The notes beneath the pieces are model-generated. The model was not told the DNA's origin and searched no databases. It saw only the letters and a list, made by a program, of their open reading frames with translations. 64,000 nt of DNA, taken from Candidatus Thorarchaeota archaeon AB_25 (GTDB taxonomy: Archaea; Asgardarchaeota; Thorarchaeia; Thorarchaeales; Thorarchaeaceae). The translations under genes were made by a program, and so were the position numbers. Positions within the stretch are counted from its first letter, which is position 1. Each line of letters starts with the position of its first letter. Of the stretch, positions 30,673-40,198 are shown piece after piece. Location: contig MEHG01000002.1 in the NCBI GenBank assembly GCA_001940705.1, positions 1 through 64,000 on the forward strand. The letters are read 5' to 3'.

Positions 30673-31908
30673 TTATGCTTTCCTTATCTTCTTCTCAAGA
30701 CCTTTGAGTTTCTTATTGTCTTGCCCCTCACGATATTTTGCAGCCGCTTCTTGATACTTTGCTAAGGCATCTCTTGAGTCACCCTGCTTAGACAAGTGGT
30801 CTCCCTGTGTTTCCAGATTTTTCCCCCACTCTACGTATGCTTCTCGGACCTTCTCTGAACAGTGAGCTCTCTTCTTGGCATCTGTACTAAACATATAGAG
30901 TTCTCTTGCTTTCCTATATTGTACAATCGCCCATTCAAACTCATGGGCTTTCATGTGGTTGTCACCCTGATCGAAATGGAATCTGGCCATAGCGTCGTAT
31001 CCAATATCAACTCTCTTCGTGCTCTCTGCGACACCCTTCTCATTCCCAGCTCTTTCAAAGAGCATCTTTGCTATCTCAAACGATTCAATTGCTTTTTCAT
31101 GTTCGTTCTCTTGTAGGTGATGTTCACCGTACTCAAGCCGTGCTTTCCCCATAGCATCAAAAACATAGGGAGGATACTCAAACTCGTCTGAAGAGAGTGC
31201 AATACCACAATTGGGACATGCAGGAGTTTCAAGCTCTTGGAGTGGTCCCTTTAATCCCACCTTATCTGGTTTCCCAACTACTACATCAATAAATGTTGTA
31301 GTTGTACTTCCTCTTCCTTCAGGGAATAAGTGCTCCACAGCCTCTTTAGTTTCTTCACGAATCTCTTTGGGAGCACCTTCAGGGAATAGGTGCTCAAGAG
31401 CTTCTTCAGTGCTCACCGGAATTTCTTCATCATAAACTCTCGGAGGTTCAACCTCTGTGAAGGGCATTCCTTCTTTGATCTCATAACCACCCTCTTCCCA
31501 AGACATATCTGTACTTCGACCAGAAGGTGATTCAGGCTCTCCAATTGGGAGTAAGGGTGGTCCTTCTGATTCTCCCGCTACCAAAGTTTTCTCATCAGAC
31601 GAGAGGCTTTCTTCAATTTGCAGTGGCTCATGTGCTGGAACAGACTCATCCCAACTAAGGTCCTCATCAACTGCAGGCAAGACCTCTGGTTCAGAGACGG
31701 GTGGTGTTTCGGGTGGTAGATCCTCTAATCCTGAGTCTTCTAGATTGGGTAGATCCTCTGTGTCATCTAAGTCCTCAGGTTCTTCGAGTGTGGGTTCTGG
31801 TGGGGCGGTTGGCAAATTTTCAGGCACTTTGTTTCCACAACCTATACAGAATGTCGATCCTTTTCTAATGCGGTTTTGGCATGACGGACAAATTACTTGT
31901 TCCTGCAT
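30673..31908 (-). CDS. Zinc-ribbon, acidic-linker, TPR-like repeat protein
   Basis: N-terminal CPSCQNRIRKGSTFCIGCGNK, long D/E/P-rich linker, C-terminal helical repeats AIESFEIAKMLFERAG...AIVQYRKARELY...ALAKYQEAAAKY. Confidence 0.7.
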   Translation of the reverse strand: MQEQVICPSCQNRIRKGSTFCIGCGNKVPENLPTAPPEPTLEEPEDLDDTEDLPNLEDSGLEDLPPETPPVSEPEVLPAVDEDLSWDESVPAHEPLQIEESLSSDEKTLVAGESEGPPLLPIGEPESPSGRSTDMSWEEGGYEIKEGMPFTEVEPPRVYDEEIPVSTEEALEHLFPEGAPKEIREETKEAVEHLFPEGRGSTTTTFIDVVVGKPDKVGLKGPLQELETPACPNCGIALSSDEFEYPPYVFDAMGKARLEYGEHHLQENEHEKAIESFEIAKMLFERAGNEKGVAESTKRVDIGYDAMARFHFDQGDNHMKAHEFEWAIVQYRKARELYMFSTDAKKRAHCSEKVREAYVEWGKNLETQGDHLSKQGDSRDALAKYQEAAAKYREGQDNKKLKGLEKKIRKA

Positions 31909-32284
31909 TTTCGAATCGCATTCCTATAGTTAGACAGCATAATAACTGCATGTAAGAAAATTGAGAGTTCACATATGAACTGTTTTCGTACAAAATCATT
32001 GAATGCGCATTCTCTCCCTCAAGCTAAATAAACGAAAAAAACGAAAATAGGTTTTTGATAGCTTCTCCCCAAGAAAGTTGTGTTCTTTGCTTATGGTTGA
32101 GTCCAGTAGTCACTAGTTCCGATATTCTAGTCATCGGATGTATTTTAGTGGTTCAAGTCTATAAGGGCGAGAATCATTCATTCTCAGAAGTGGGAATAAT
32201 TGCATTCATATATGCGTATAATTATCATAAGGTTCGAGCAGTACTAGAAACGACTTTGAATTTAGAAATAGGGAGTGAAATAGC

Positions 32285-32419
32285 ATAAGCGAGAAATATT
32301 GTCATGTCTGCAATAAGAAACTTCTCAAAAATGCCAATATCACAAAGACAAAGAAAGATGGTAGAATTGTCTACTACTGTTCTTTAGGTTGTAAGTGGAG
32401 TGATGAAGAGGAAGAATAA
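32285..32419 (+). CDS. Small zinc-finger protein with apparent ATA start (or degraded start)
   Basis: (ATA)SEKYCHVCNKKLLKNANITKTKKDGRIVYYCSLGCKWSDEEEE*; in-frame TGA at 32276 leaves no ATG/GTG/TTG before the first Cys. Confidence 0.4.
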   Translation: MSEKYCHVCNKKLLKNANITKTKKDGRIVYYCSLGCKWSDEEEE

Positions 32420-32494
32420 GACTGATTAATACTCCTTCTTTTTACGAGAGATGAGCTGTTATCATACAGAATCATTGAATATACATTTTTGTTC

Positions 32495-33148
32495 TCATGA
32501 CATATAGAGTATGAAATAGGTGATCCACGAGATTATAACCGCGAGAATAACTCCTGTAATTGACTGTTTTAGAGAATGTTGTTTCAAGGTTACCCTGGAG
32601 TAAATCACTAGCATCCAGACAAAGACGACAAAAAGCGCGAATGGGCCATAGACGTAGATTAGGGCTGCACCCGGACCTCCAACTCCTGCTCCATGTACAG
32701 ATATCTTTGATTTACAGCTAACTAAAAGAACTCCTGCAGTCACAGAAAAGTATGCTGCTGCAAGGGTGCTCATGATGTGACAGCCAAAGTATCCATACAC
32801 AACAAACGCTATGACATCGCACATCATCGAGAACGCAAAGAATTTTGTCCTGCTCTCTCTCACAGACACATCTAGGTCTACATTCCCTTTCCAAGCCTCG
32901 TACACGATGGGTGCAATGGGAAGAATAACCATCACGACGAGACAAATTAGAATCGAGGCCAAAGGAGTGAGAACTGGTCCTAGTCCAATTGGTGAAGCTA
33001 ACGAAAAGATGATACCAACGTAGAGGTTGATGAGCGGTGCTGGAGTGAGTCTCGAAATCACACGAGAAATGGTCACTCGTGATCCCTGCAATTCTAACAG
33101 CTCATCGTGGTACTTCACTAGACTCACCGAGTTAATTCGAGGTTTCAA
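32495..33148 (-). CDS. Integral membrane protein, PAP2-phosphatase-like
   Basis: About six hydrophobic helices; KISVHGAGVGGPGA resembles a PAP2-like motif. Confidence 0.5.
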   Translation of the reverse strand: MKPRINSVSLVKYHDELLELQGSRVTISRVISRLTPAPLINLYVGIIFSLASPIGLGPVLTPLASILICLVVMVILPIAPIVYEAWKGNVDLDVSVRESRTKFFAFSMMCDVIAFVVYGYFGCHIMSTLAAAYFSVTAGVLLVSCKSKISVHGAGVGGPGAALIYVYGPFALFVVFVWMLVIYSRVTLKQHSLKQSITGVILAVIISWITYFILYMS

Positions 33149-33158
33149 AACCCTATCT

Positions 33159-33758
33159 TCACTCTTTTCTTCGAATTAGAGGGAGAAACCTACCTGTTCG
33201 TTTCATGTAACTCTGATATTCCTCCCCGAATTGGTCGGTCAGCATGCGTTCCTCTTTTTGAGTAATCCACTGAAATGGAATTGCTATTAGTATCGCAAAC
33301 ACAATCATTAGCAAGTTTGACGAGATTAATGCCACAGCCAGAGAGAACAGAATGAAGACAGTGTACATCGGATGCCTGACTTTATTGTATGGACCTGCCT
33401 TGATTAGTGCGTGTTCTTTTTGAATCTCCAATTTGGCCGCGTACTGCCGTCCGAGCGTATGATGAATCCAGGCCAGAAGTCCAATACCTAGGGCTGCAAG
33501 TGCGAGTCCTGCCCAACGGATGACAATATGGAGATCAAGGTGTGCCCAGAATATCCAGTTTGGTATTAGAATATAGATGAACATCGATGCGAAGTATGCA
33601 AGGATAACAACTGAAAGGAAGATTGTTGGTTTATCCATCAGAGACTCTTCCTTCTCGCTCTCCCTGCCAATTGTCTGGCTCCTATAGTAGATACGAATGG
33701 AACCAAAAATGGAGTAGGTCAGAACGAATATGATGCGAAACATGAGTTCTTCTTCCAA
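33159..33758 (-). CDS. Isoprenylcysteine carboxyl methyltransferase (ICMT)-family membrane protein
   Basis: GPYNKVRHPMYTVFILFSLAVAL and C-terminal EERMLTDQFGEEYQSYMKRTGRFLP. Confidence 0.85.
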   Translation of the reverse strand: MEEELMFRIIFVLTYSIFGSIRIYYRSQTIGRESEKEESLMDKPTIFLSVVILAYFASMFIYILIPNWIFWAHLDLHIVIRWAGLALAALGIGLLAWIHHTLGRQYAAKLEIQKEHALIKAGPYNKVRHPMYTVFILFSLAVALISSNLLMIVFAILIAIPFQWITQKEERMLTDQFGEEYQSYMKRTGRFLPLIRRKE

Positions 33759-33852
33759 TACTTCTTCACTCCTGAGCTACTGGTTATATGACAACAAGCT
33801 TTTTCTTTGTCCATTTAACACCTTTCAGATACCAGAACACCCTGAAACTGCT

Positions 33853-34179
33853 ATGGATGTGCACAAAAACATGACCGCAATGCCAAAACGCGAGATTTTC
33901 GAGAGAATCATTCAAAATATCACAAGCAAGTTTCCAGATGTCTATGCAGCTCTCTTCATCAGTCCTGAAGGATTTCCCATTAACACTTGGGGAGTCACAC
34001 TAGAGAGGGCTGAGGAGATATCAGCTCTTCTGAGTGCATTGATTGGCAAGACTTGGGAAATAGTCAGGGGCGTTAAGGAAGGCGGAGAGTTGGCATTCAT
34101 CCAAATTCAGACAAACATGGGTGGTATCCGAATTGCTCCCCAAGAAGAGTTCATTCTGGTCACCTTGACACGTGGTTAG
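33853..34179 (+). CDS. Roadblock/LC7 domain protein
   Basis: FPDVYAALFISPEGFPINTWGVTLERAEEISALLSALIGKTWEIVRGVKEGGELAFIQIQTNMGGIRIAPQEEFILVTLT. Confidence 0.8.
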   Translation: MDVHKNMTAMPKREIFERIIQNITSKFPDVYAALFISPEGFPINTWGVTLERAEEISALLSALIGKTWEIVRGVKEGGELAFIQIQTNMGGIRIAPQEEFILVTLTRG

Positions 34180-34394
34180 ATTCTCATCTTTTCATTGAAT
34201 TCTGTTACATCTAAGAATTAGTCGATCTAAGAATAGTTTGTGCATGGAGAGCTAACTTCTCAGGAATCGATATAGTCCCCTCACTCGGTTTGTCCACTAG
34301 TGCCATTTTTATATGCAGTGAATCGACACTAACACGTCTACATACTCAACGAAGTTCATAGATAGAAGTTGGGTGATATAGGGAGGTCTTCTAC

Positions 34395-35450
34395 TTGTCA
34401 CCAAAGAAGGAAGCAGATGCAGAAAAAGACAACGATGAAATTGACTACGAGGAATTTGAAGGTAATGAACAGGAAACCCTGAATGAGGTTGGAGGCGACG
34501 ACTCCAGTGTTTCTGGTATTGAAGTCACGGATCTTCCCGGCGTAGGTCCAGCTATTGGAAAACGATTAGCCGAATCTGGCTACAAGAGTGTTGAAGCAAT
34601 CGCTGTTGCTTCACCCGGTGAACTTGCTGCGGCAGGATCAATCGGTGAAACCACAGCTACTAAGATTATCAAGGCAGCTCGTGAGATGCTTGATATCGGT
34701 TTTGAAACTGCAGATCTTCTTCTAGAACGGCGAAAGATTGCTGGTCGAATCTCAACAGGTTCAAAGGCACTGGATGAAATGTTTGGAGGAGGACTTGAAA
34801 CTCAAGCCATTACTGAGATGTATGGGTCTTTCAGATCTGGAAAAACCCAGATGGCGCATCAATTATCTGTAATGGTACAACGACCTCCTGGAGAAGGAGG
34901 ATTGAGTGCGAAGGCAATCTATGTTGATACTGAAGGAACATTTCGACCAGAGCGCTTAGTTGATATGGCAGAAGCCTACGGAATGGATACTGCCAAAGTC
35001 TTGAAGAATGTCGTATGGGCTCGAGCCTATAATTCAGACCATCAAATATTGCTATGCGACCAAGCTATGGAGATGGCGACTGAGCATAATGCCAAATTAC
35101 TGGTTGTGGACTCAGTCACAAGCCACTTCAGAGCTGAATATACTGGTAGAGGCACTCTTGCAGCAAGACAACAAAAACTAAACAAACACTTGCATCATCT
35201 ACAGCGAGGCGCAGAGATCAACAACCTGGCAGTCTATATCACAAATCAGGTGATGTCTCGACCCGATGCTTTCTTTGGAGACCCAACAGCTCCTGTGGGT
35301 GGTCACGTATTGGCACATGTACCACAGACTCGTTGTTATCTCAGGAAATCAAAAGGTGAGCGAAGAATCTGTCGTCTTGTGGACTCACCTAATCTCCCTG
35401 AAGGTGAAGCCGTCTTCACCGTTGTGAAAGATGGTATTCGTGATGTCTAA
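34395..35450 (+). CDS. radA: DNA repair/recombination protein RadA; TTG start
   Basis: HhH N-terminus ([19 protein letters not shown]), Walker [42 protein letters not shown]. Confidence 0.95.
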   Translation: MSPKKEADAEKDNDEIDYEEFEGNEQETLNEVGGDDSSVSGIEVTDLPGVGPAIGKRLAESGYKSVEAIAVASPGELAAAGSIGETTATKIIKAAREMLDIGFETADLLLERRKIAGRISTGSKALDEMFGGGLETQAITEMYGSFRSGKTQMAHQLSVMVQRPPGEGGLSAKAIYVDTEGTFRPERLVDMAEAYGMDTAKVLKNVVWARAYNSDHQILLCDQAMEMATEHNAKLLVVDSVTSHFRAEYTGRGTLAARQQKLNKHLHHLQRGAEINNLAVYITNQVMSRPDAFFGDPTAPVGGHVLAHVPQTRCYLRKSKGERRICRLVDSPNLPEGEAVFTVVKDGIRDV

Positions 35451-35462
35451 GTACTAGAGGTA

Positions 35463-35483
35463 GATGGTCTCCAAGGGACCATC
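35463..35483. terminator. Bidirectional terminator hairpin
   Basis: GATGGTC-TCCAAGG-GACCATC between convergent genes. Confidence 0.55.
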
Positions 35484-35492
35484 ACTTCTCTT

Positions 35493-36845
35493 CTATTCAA
35501 AATTAGCTGATTCGATTATTCCTAAGACTGTCTCTTCCCAGTCCTCGAGTTTGTCTGGGCTGTCTGGATAATTGATATAGGCTTTATTCATCTTCTTCAT
35601 TAAGCCAGCAGCTTTTTGCAATTTCATTAGGAGTGATATCTTACCTGCCCCTCTCTTCACTCTCTTTAGTTTATCTGCCATACTAAGAGAGATTCCATCA
35701 CCAGCGTTTGCAGCCATTAGATCTTTTGCCTCGAGGAGTCTTCTTTCAAAGCCAAAGTCCATATCCTCATCGGAAACACCTTGGAGAAGTCTTCGGAAGA
35801 TTTCGAGTGATGCCAGTCTCCTACCAAAATTGGGAAGATACCGAGTGTTGTACGACCATAGACCCGTCGCAGAGAGGTCTCTCCTTGCTATTGCTCCTCG
35901 TACAACCTCGCCAAGGATTATTCCAGCTCTCATACCAGCTCCAATTCCTCCACCATGGATTGGATTAACCTGAAGGGCTGCATCTCCAACAAAAGCGACT
36001 CCATGTCCCACCATACTCTTGAGAGGTCTCCGAACTGGGACTGCACCCCCCTTTCCATCAATCAACTCTGTCCCAAAGAGAAGTGGATATTTCTTCTTGA
36101 ATTTTATGAAGTGTGATTTAGGTGACCCTCGACCTTTGCCTCCGGTTATCCCAACGCCTGCATTGATTTCTTGGACTCCCTTTGGGAAAATCCATGCGTA
36201 TCCTTGAGGCGCAATCTCTCCTCCAAGAAAGACACGAGCGACTTCTGGTTCAGCTAATGGCATCTTTAGAGTGAGTATCTCCCTATAACAGAGGGCAATG
36301 TCTCTTTTGTCGATGTCATTCTCAATCAAAGAACTTTCTAGTTTGTTTCTGATTACTGCAGCAAAACCGCTAGCATCAACAACAATCTTGCTCTTAACAA
36401 TGACCTCCTGCCCAGATGAGAGGTCCTTGTACTCAACACCTGTTACCTGCTCTCCTATCACCATAGGCATGCCAACATGGATGTTTGGAAGGAATTTGGC
36501 GCCAGCATCAATCGCTTCTTGTAAGAGCCGCTGTCCCCACGATAGTCTGTTCACAGTCCAGCCATCAAACTCTGACCATCCTCGGACCCGCAACTCGTTC
36601 TTCATATTTGGTGGATAAACATCGGCACCTGCAATTACAGAGGATATTTCATCATCCGCCGGATATTCGATTCCCGTTGCCTCAAAGTGTGATTTACTGA
36701 CTTCATCTCCACATACTTTCTGTCCGACTTCTTTCTTTGGTTTTCTGTCCAAAAGGAGTGTCTTCAATCCAAGTTCAGCACATCTTCTTGCAGTAACGCA
36801 TCCAGCGGATCCAGCTCCAACAATTACAACGTCAGGTCTCTTCAA
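35493..36845 (-). CDS. Geranylgeranyl reductase family FAD-dependent oxidoreductase
   Basis: DVVIVGAGSAGCVTARRCAELGLKTLLLDRK; WIFPKG; GVAFVGDAALQVNPIHGGGIGAGMRAG. Confidence 0.9.
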   Translation of the reverse strand: MKRPDVVIVGAGSAGCVTARRCAELGLKTLLLDRKPKKEVGQKVCGDEVSKSHFEATGIEYPADDEISSVIAGADVYPPNMKNELRVRGWSEFDGWTVNRLSWGQRLLQEAIDAGAKFLPNIHVGMPMVIGEQVTGVEYKDLSSGQEVIVKSKIVVDASGFAAVIRNKLESSLIENDIDKRDIALCYREILTLKMPLAEPEVARVFLGGEIAPQGYAWIFPKGVQEINAGVGITGGKGRGSPKSHFIKFKKKYPLLFGTELIDGKGGAVPVRRPLKSMVGHGVAFVGDAALQVNPIHGGGIGAGMRAGIILGEVVRGAIARRDLSATGLWSYNTRYLPNFGRRLASLEIFRRLLQGVSDEDMDFGFERRLLEAKDLMAANAGDGISLSMADKLKRVKRGAGKISLLMKLQKAAGLMKKMNKAYINYPDSPDKLEDWEETVLGIIESANFE

Positions 36846-37015
36846 GGTCTATCGACATCATAGAGGCGCTCTGTAATTTAAATGCCTGCATGATTGCCAA
36901 GTTCAACCTCGCGTTTCTTGCTAGGTAGAATGGTTATCTGCAACCATCCATGGATCGAAAAAATAAATTTCTCGCAGAGCTAAGTCGTTGTTGAATTGCA
37001 GCAGGATGACGAATC

Positions 37016-37552
37016 CTAAACATGCCGTCTCTCTATCATCACGATTGATATAACAATGACTCCTGCTATAATGAGAAGTAACGGTGGAGCGTAATTTAGG
37101 AATATCCCAAAGTACTGGACAATTCTTGATGGGTCTAGTGCAATTATGGTGAGGTGTCCCCAAACTAGGAGAAATCCATAGATTGCGAAAATTGGATAGA
37201 GAATTGGACCACCAGTAATAACAAGTAGGAGAATGATAACTGCAAGACGATTCTTTGTGGGGTCAAAAAGAGGTATTGTTATTGTCTCCTCGTCGCCAAC
37301 ATCGAAGTAGTACAGGATGAGAATGGTTGGGGTCCTCATTTTTATGAATTCTAAAATCTGAACGCCTTGCTGTACTGCTAGAAGGACGAAGGTGTGGACT
37401 AGCATATACCCTAAGACCAATATATTAAGGAAAGGTAATGTTGGTGAAAAGAGTTGAAGGCTCTCAATTATTCCAACAAGCACTGAGAAATTGACCAATA
37501 GCAGAAATAGATGTCCAATTGCACCTCTCAAATACTGAGTTTTAGAAACCAT
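37016..37552 (-). CDS. Integral membrane protein (about 4 TM)
   Basis: Hydrophobic helices throughout; no family recognised. Confidence 0.6.
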   Translation of the reverse strand: MVSKTQYLRGAIGHLFLLLVNFSVLVGIIESLQLFSPTLPFLNILVLGYMLVHTFVLLAVQQGVQILEFIKMRTPTILILYYFDVGDEETITIPLFDPTKNRLAVIILLLVITGGPILYPIFAIYGFLLVWGHLTIIALDPSRIVQYFGIFLNYAPPLLLIIAGVIVISIVMIERRHV

Positions 37553-37575
37553 CCATATCCTTCCTAGTAGTCCTC

Positions 37576-38175
37576 TCAGACGCCTAGCTTGAATGGTTTT
37601 GGTGGTTGGGTCCCTGAAAGCGAATCGAGCGAACCCAATTCCGCTTGTTTAGCAATCGCTCGTTGGACCAAATCCGTGAAGAGAGTATCTACGTTCTCAC
37701 CAGTCTTGGCTGAGGTTTCGTAGTGAAGGACATCTAACCACTGATTGACCATATTGCCGGCTTCTGGTGGGACAAGTCTGTCCTCGCGGTCTATTTTGTT
37801 TGCTACAACCGCAACGACAGCATTTGGACACACAGTGATAAACTTGGTGAACCATTCACCAATGTCTAGAAAGGTCTGAGGTCGAGTCACATCATATACT
37901 ATTATGGCCATTGTAGCCCCGGCCATATATCTACGTCTTAATTCGTTGTAGGTCGGTTGACCTGCCAGATCCCATAGAACTACTCGAGCTGTAACAGTAC
38001 TCCCACTTGGTAGGACAGTGTCTACAGTCTTCAAGGCAAAGGTTGTGCCAATAGTGGCTATGTATCTCTCACTGAAGCTACCCTCTGTGTATCTCTTAAT
38101 GCAACTGGTTTTTCCCACTGCCCCGTTACCAAGGGCTACCAGTTTGAACATGTGTGATACATCAGAAGTTGACAT
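37576..38175 (-). CDS. Ras/Rab-like small GTPase
   Basis: GNGAVGKTSCIKRYTEGSF, DLAGQ, ANKID, ETSAKTGENV; no C-terminal Cys. Confidence 0.92.
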   Translation of the reverse strand: MSTSDVSHMFKLVALGNGAVGKTSCIKRYTEGSFSERYIATIGTTFALKTVDTVLPSGSTVTARVVLWDLAGQPTYNELRRRYMAGATMAIIVYDVTRPQTFLDIGEWFTKFITVCPNAVVAVVANKIDREDRLVPPEAGNMVNQWLDVLHYETSAKTGENVDTLFTDLVQRAIAKQAELGSLDSLSGTQPPKPFKLGV

Positions 38176-38364
38176 TGTTCTCAGTCCTAAGTTTCACTAC
38201 CAAGTATATCTGCTTAGGTTTGGTTAATAATAGTTCTGAGTATATCATCGTAGTATTGAACCGTTTACGTAAAATGACACAACAGTGTTATGGGTTCATC
38301 ATAGTAAGGATTATACTGGAGATTTTCCATATTCGGATGAATTTCCAGACACAGGTGACACATC

Positions 38365-39066
38365 ATGGCAGAGCAATTCCTTGGCCGATTGACGAAGATC
38401 GAAGATAGCATCAACCAACTAGGTGAAACTCTCAAACGAATGATTACAATACTGGGCACAGTCACTGAGATAAAATCTGAGGTACGTGTCGCTAAGGACG
38501 AAATCATAGCTGCTCTAGAAAAACAAGCCCAAGCTGCTCCAGCTGCTGACAATCAAGAAGCCCTGGCTTCAATGGTGGTTCAGGAAGTAGGGGCGATCCG
38601 GGTTTTTGTACAAGAATCCATGGAGAAACTGCGTAACGAAATGCTTGAGATTATCAAGGAAATGCCAGCTCCAGTAGTTCCTGCTGCTCCAGCTCCTGCC
38701 CCTGTTGCGCCTGCACCTCCTCCAACACCTGCACCAGCTCCTACACCTGCCCCTGCACCAGCTCCTACACCTTCAGTAGCTCCATCATCAGTTCCAGCAG
38801 ATCGAGCAATGCAGATTGCAGATCATCTTGATTCAATCATCAAGTCTTTGAAGATGGGCTGCAAAGCTGGAGCTGTCTTGGATTCGATGGCTGAGGCAAA
38901 AGACGCCATTACAAAAATAGTGCCTAGTGATCCAATCATGGTCCATATTGATCGATGGGCTGGTGTTGTGGGTGGATATCAGAAACGCAAAGAGCTCCAG
39001 GCACGAGACATTCTGAAACTAAAGAAAGAGATCAAAGCCGAGATCCCAAAATACAGACCTGCTTAG
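38365..39066 (+). CDS. Coiled-coil, Ala/Pro-rich linker and helical C-terminal domain; unknown function
   Basis: N-terminal coiled coil, (AP/TP)n linker, C-terminal helical region. Confidence 0.65.
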   Translation: MAEQFLGRLTKIEDSINQLGETLKRMITILGTVTEIKSEVRVAKDEIIAALEKQAQAAPAADNQEALASMVVQEVGAIRVFVQESMEKLRNEMLEIIKEMPAPVVPAAPAPAPVAPAPPPTPAPAPTPAPAPAPTPSVAPSSVPADRAMQIADHLDSIIKSLKMGCKAGAVLDSMAEAKDAITKIVPSDPIMVHIDRWAGVVGGYQKRKELQARDILKLKKEIKAEIPKYRPA

Positions 39067-39485
39067 TCCTCACCTAGTGGTGCACCATCAGCAATGAGCT
39101 TCATTGTTGCCAATACTCTGATTATATCTGTAGCAGCCACTAGTCCAATGATATCATTCCCTTCGATGACTGGTATGTGATGTTTTCCTGTCTGATTCAT
39201 TAGAGCAATTGCCTGTCCAATGTCCGCTTCTGGGCCAATTGTCACAACAGGTGTGGTCATGATATCTTCTACACGAAGAGATTGAAAGGACTCCTCAGAG
39301 AGAAGCTGAGCACCAATGACCTCACGACGAGTAATCATCCCTGCAAGAACATCTGCCTTTGTAATAAGAAGACTCCCAATATCTTCAGCCGCCATCAATT
39401 TAGCGGCATCTACAACTAGAGTGTCTTCTTCAGCTGTCATAATCAATGCAGTCATGAAATCCCGTACTTTCATGTTCCCGTCCAC
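39063..39485 (-). CDS. CBS-domain pair protein
   Basis: VRDFMTALIMTAEEDTLVVDAAKLMAAEDIGSLLI...VEDIMTTPVVTIGPEADIGQAIALMNQTGKHHIPVIE. Confidence 0.92.
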   Translation of the reverse strand: MDGNMKVRDFMTALIMTAEEDTLVVDAAKLMAAEDIGSLLITKADVLAGMITRREVIGAQLLSEESFQSLRVEDIMTTPVVTIGPEADIGQAIALMNQTGKHHIPVIEGNDIIGLVAATDIIRVLATMKLIADGAPLGED

Positions 39486-39500
39486 CTCACCTGGAAGAAA

Positions 39501-40097
39501 TCACATCAGAGGACCTTTGCTCTCCGAAAGTGCCTTTTCCAGAACAACCTCCGCAACGCGTGTAAACACATTGTTGACAGCATCGCCGGTCTTTGCCGAA
39601 GTTTCAAAATACTCTGCTTGGAACCAATCCTGCAGCATCATTCCGGGCTCATTAGGGACCATTCTCATGTCTGAAAGATCCACCTTGTTGGCACTAATAA
39701 TGACAGGTGAATCTGGACAGACTTCTTTGAATGATTCAAACCAATTGTTCATCGCCATGAATGTTTCAGGACGAGTAACATCGTATACAATAATAGCCCC
39801 TGAGGCACCTTTCATGAACTGTCTGCGAAGCTCTCTGTAGGTCGATTGACCTCCCATATCCCATACATTCAAACGAACTTTACGAACGTTGCCATCACTA
39901 TCGGTCACATCAATGTCCTTAGTGGCAAAGGTCGTTCCAATGGTCTGTTTGTATTCCTCATCAAAGACGTTCTCAGTGTATCTCCTCACAAGCGACGTCT
40001 TTCCTACAGCTGCCTCACCTAGTAAAACCACTCGAAACTTGTATCCTTCGAACCCATCGTCAGATGTGGCATCTGAAGTATCATCTCTCTGAGTCAT
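39501..40097 (-). CDS. Ras/Rab-like small GTPase
   Basis: LGEAAVGKTSLVRRYTENVF, DMGGQ, ANKVD, ETSAKTGDAV; no C-terminal Cys. Confidence 0.92.
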   Translation of the reverse strand: MTQRDDTSDATSDDGFEGYKFRVVLLGEAAVGKTSLVRRYTENVFDEEYKQTIGTTFATKDIDVTDSDGNVRKVRLNVWDMGGQSTYRELRRQFMKGASGAIIVYDVTRPETFMAMNNWFESFKEVCPDSPVIISANKVDLSDMRMVPNEPGMMLQDWFQAEYFETSAKTGDAVNNVFTRVAEVVLEKALSESKGPLM

Positions 40098-40198
40098 GCA
40101 GAAGCACCCTAGGATATCGCTTACCGGATGTACTCTGACACTTCACAGGTCTTGCTATATATCTTTTCTGCGGAGATTCTCAAGGTGTCAGATTGACA

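Noticed and set aside
32055-32288. 77-aa plus-strand ORF upstream of the zinc-finger frame
   Set aside because: Cannot be supported: no recognisable domain, start lacks an SD; kept only as context for the ATAA overlap
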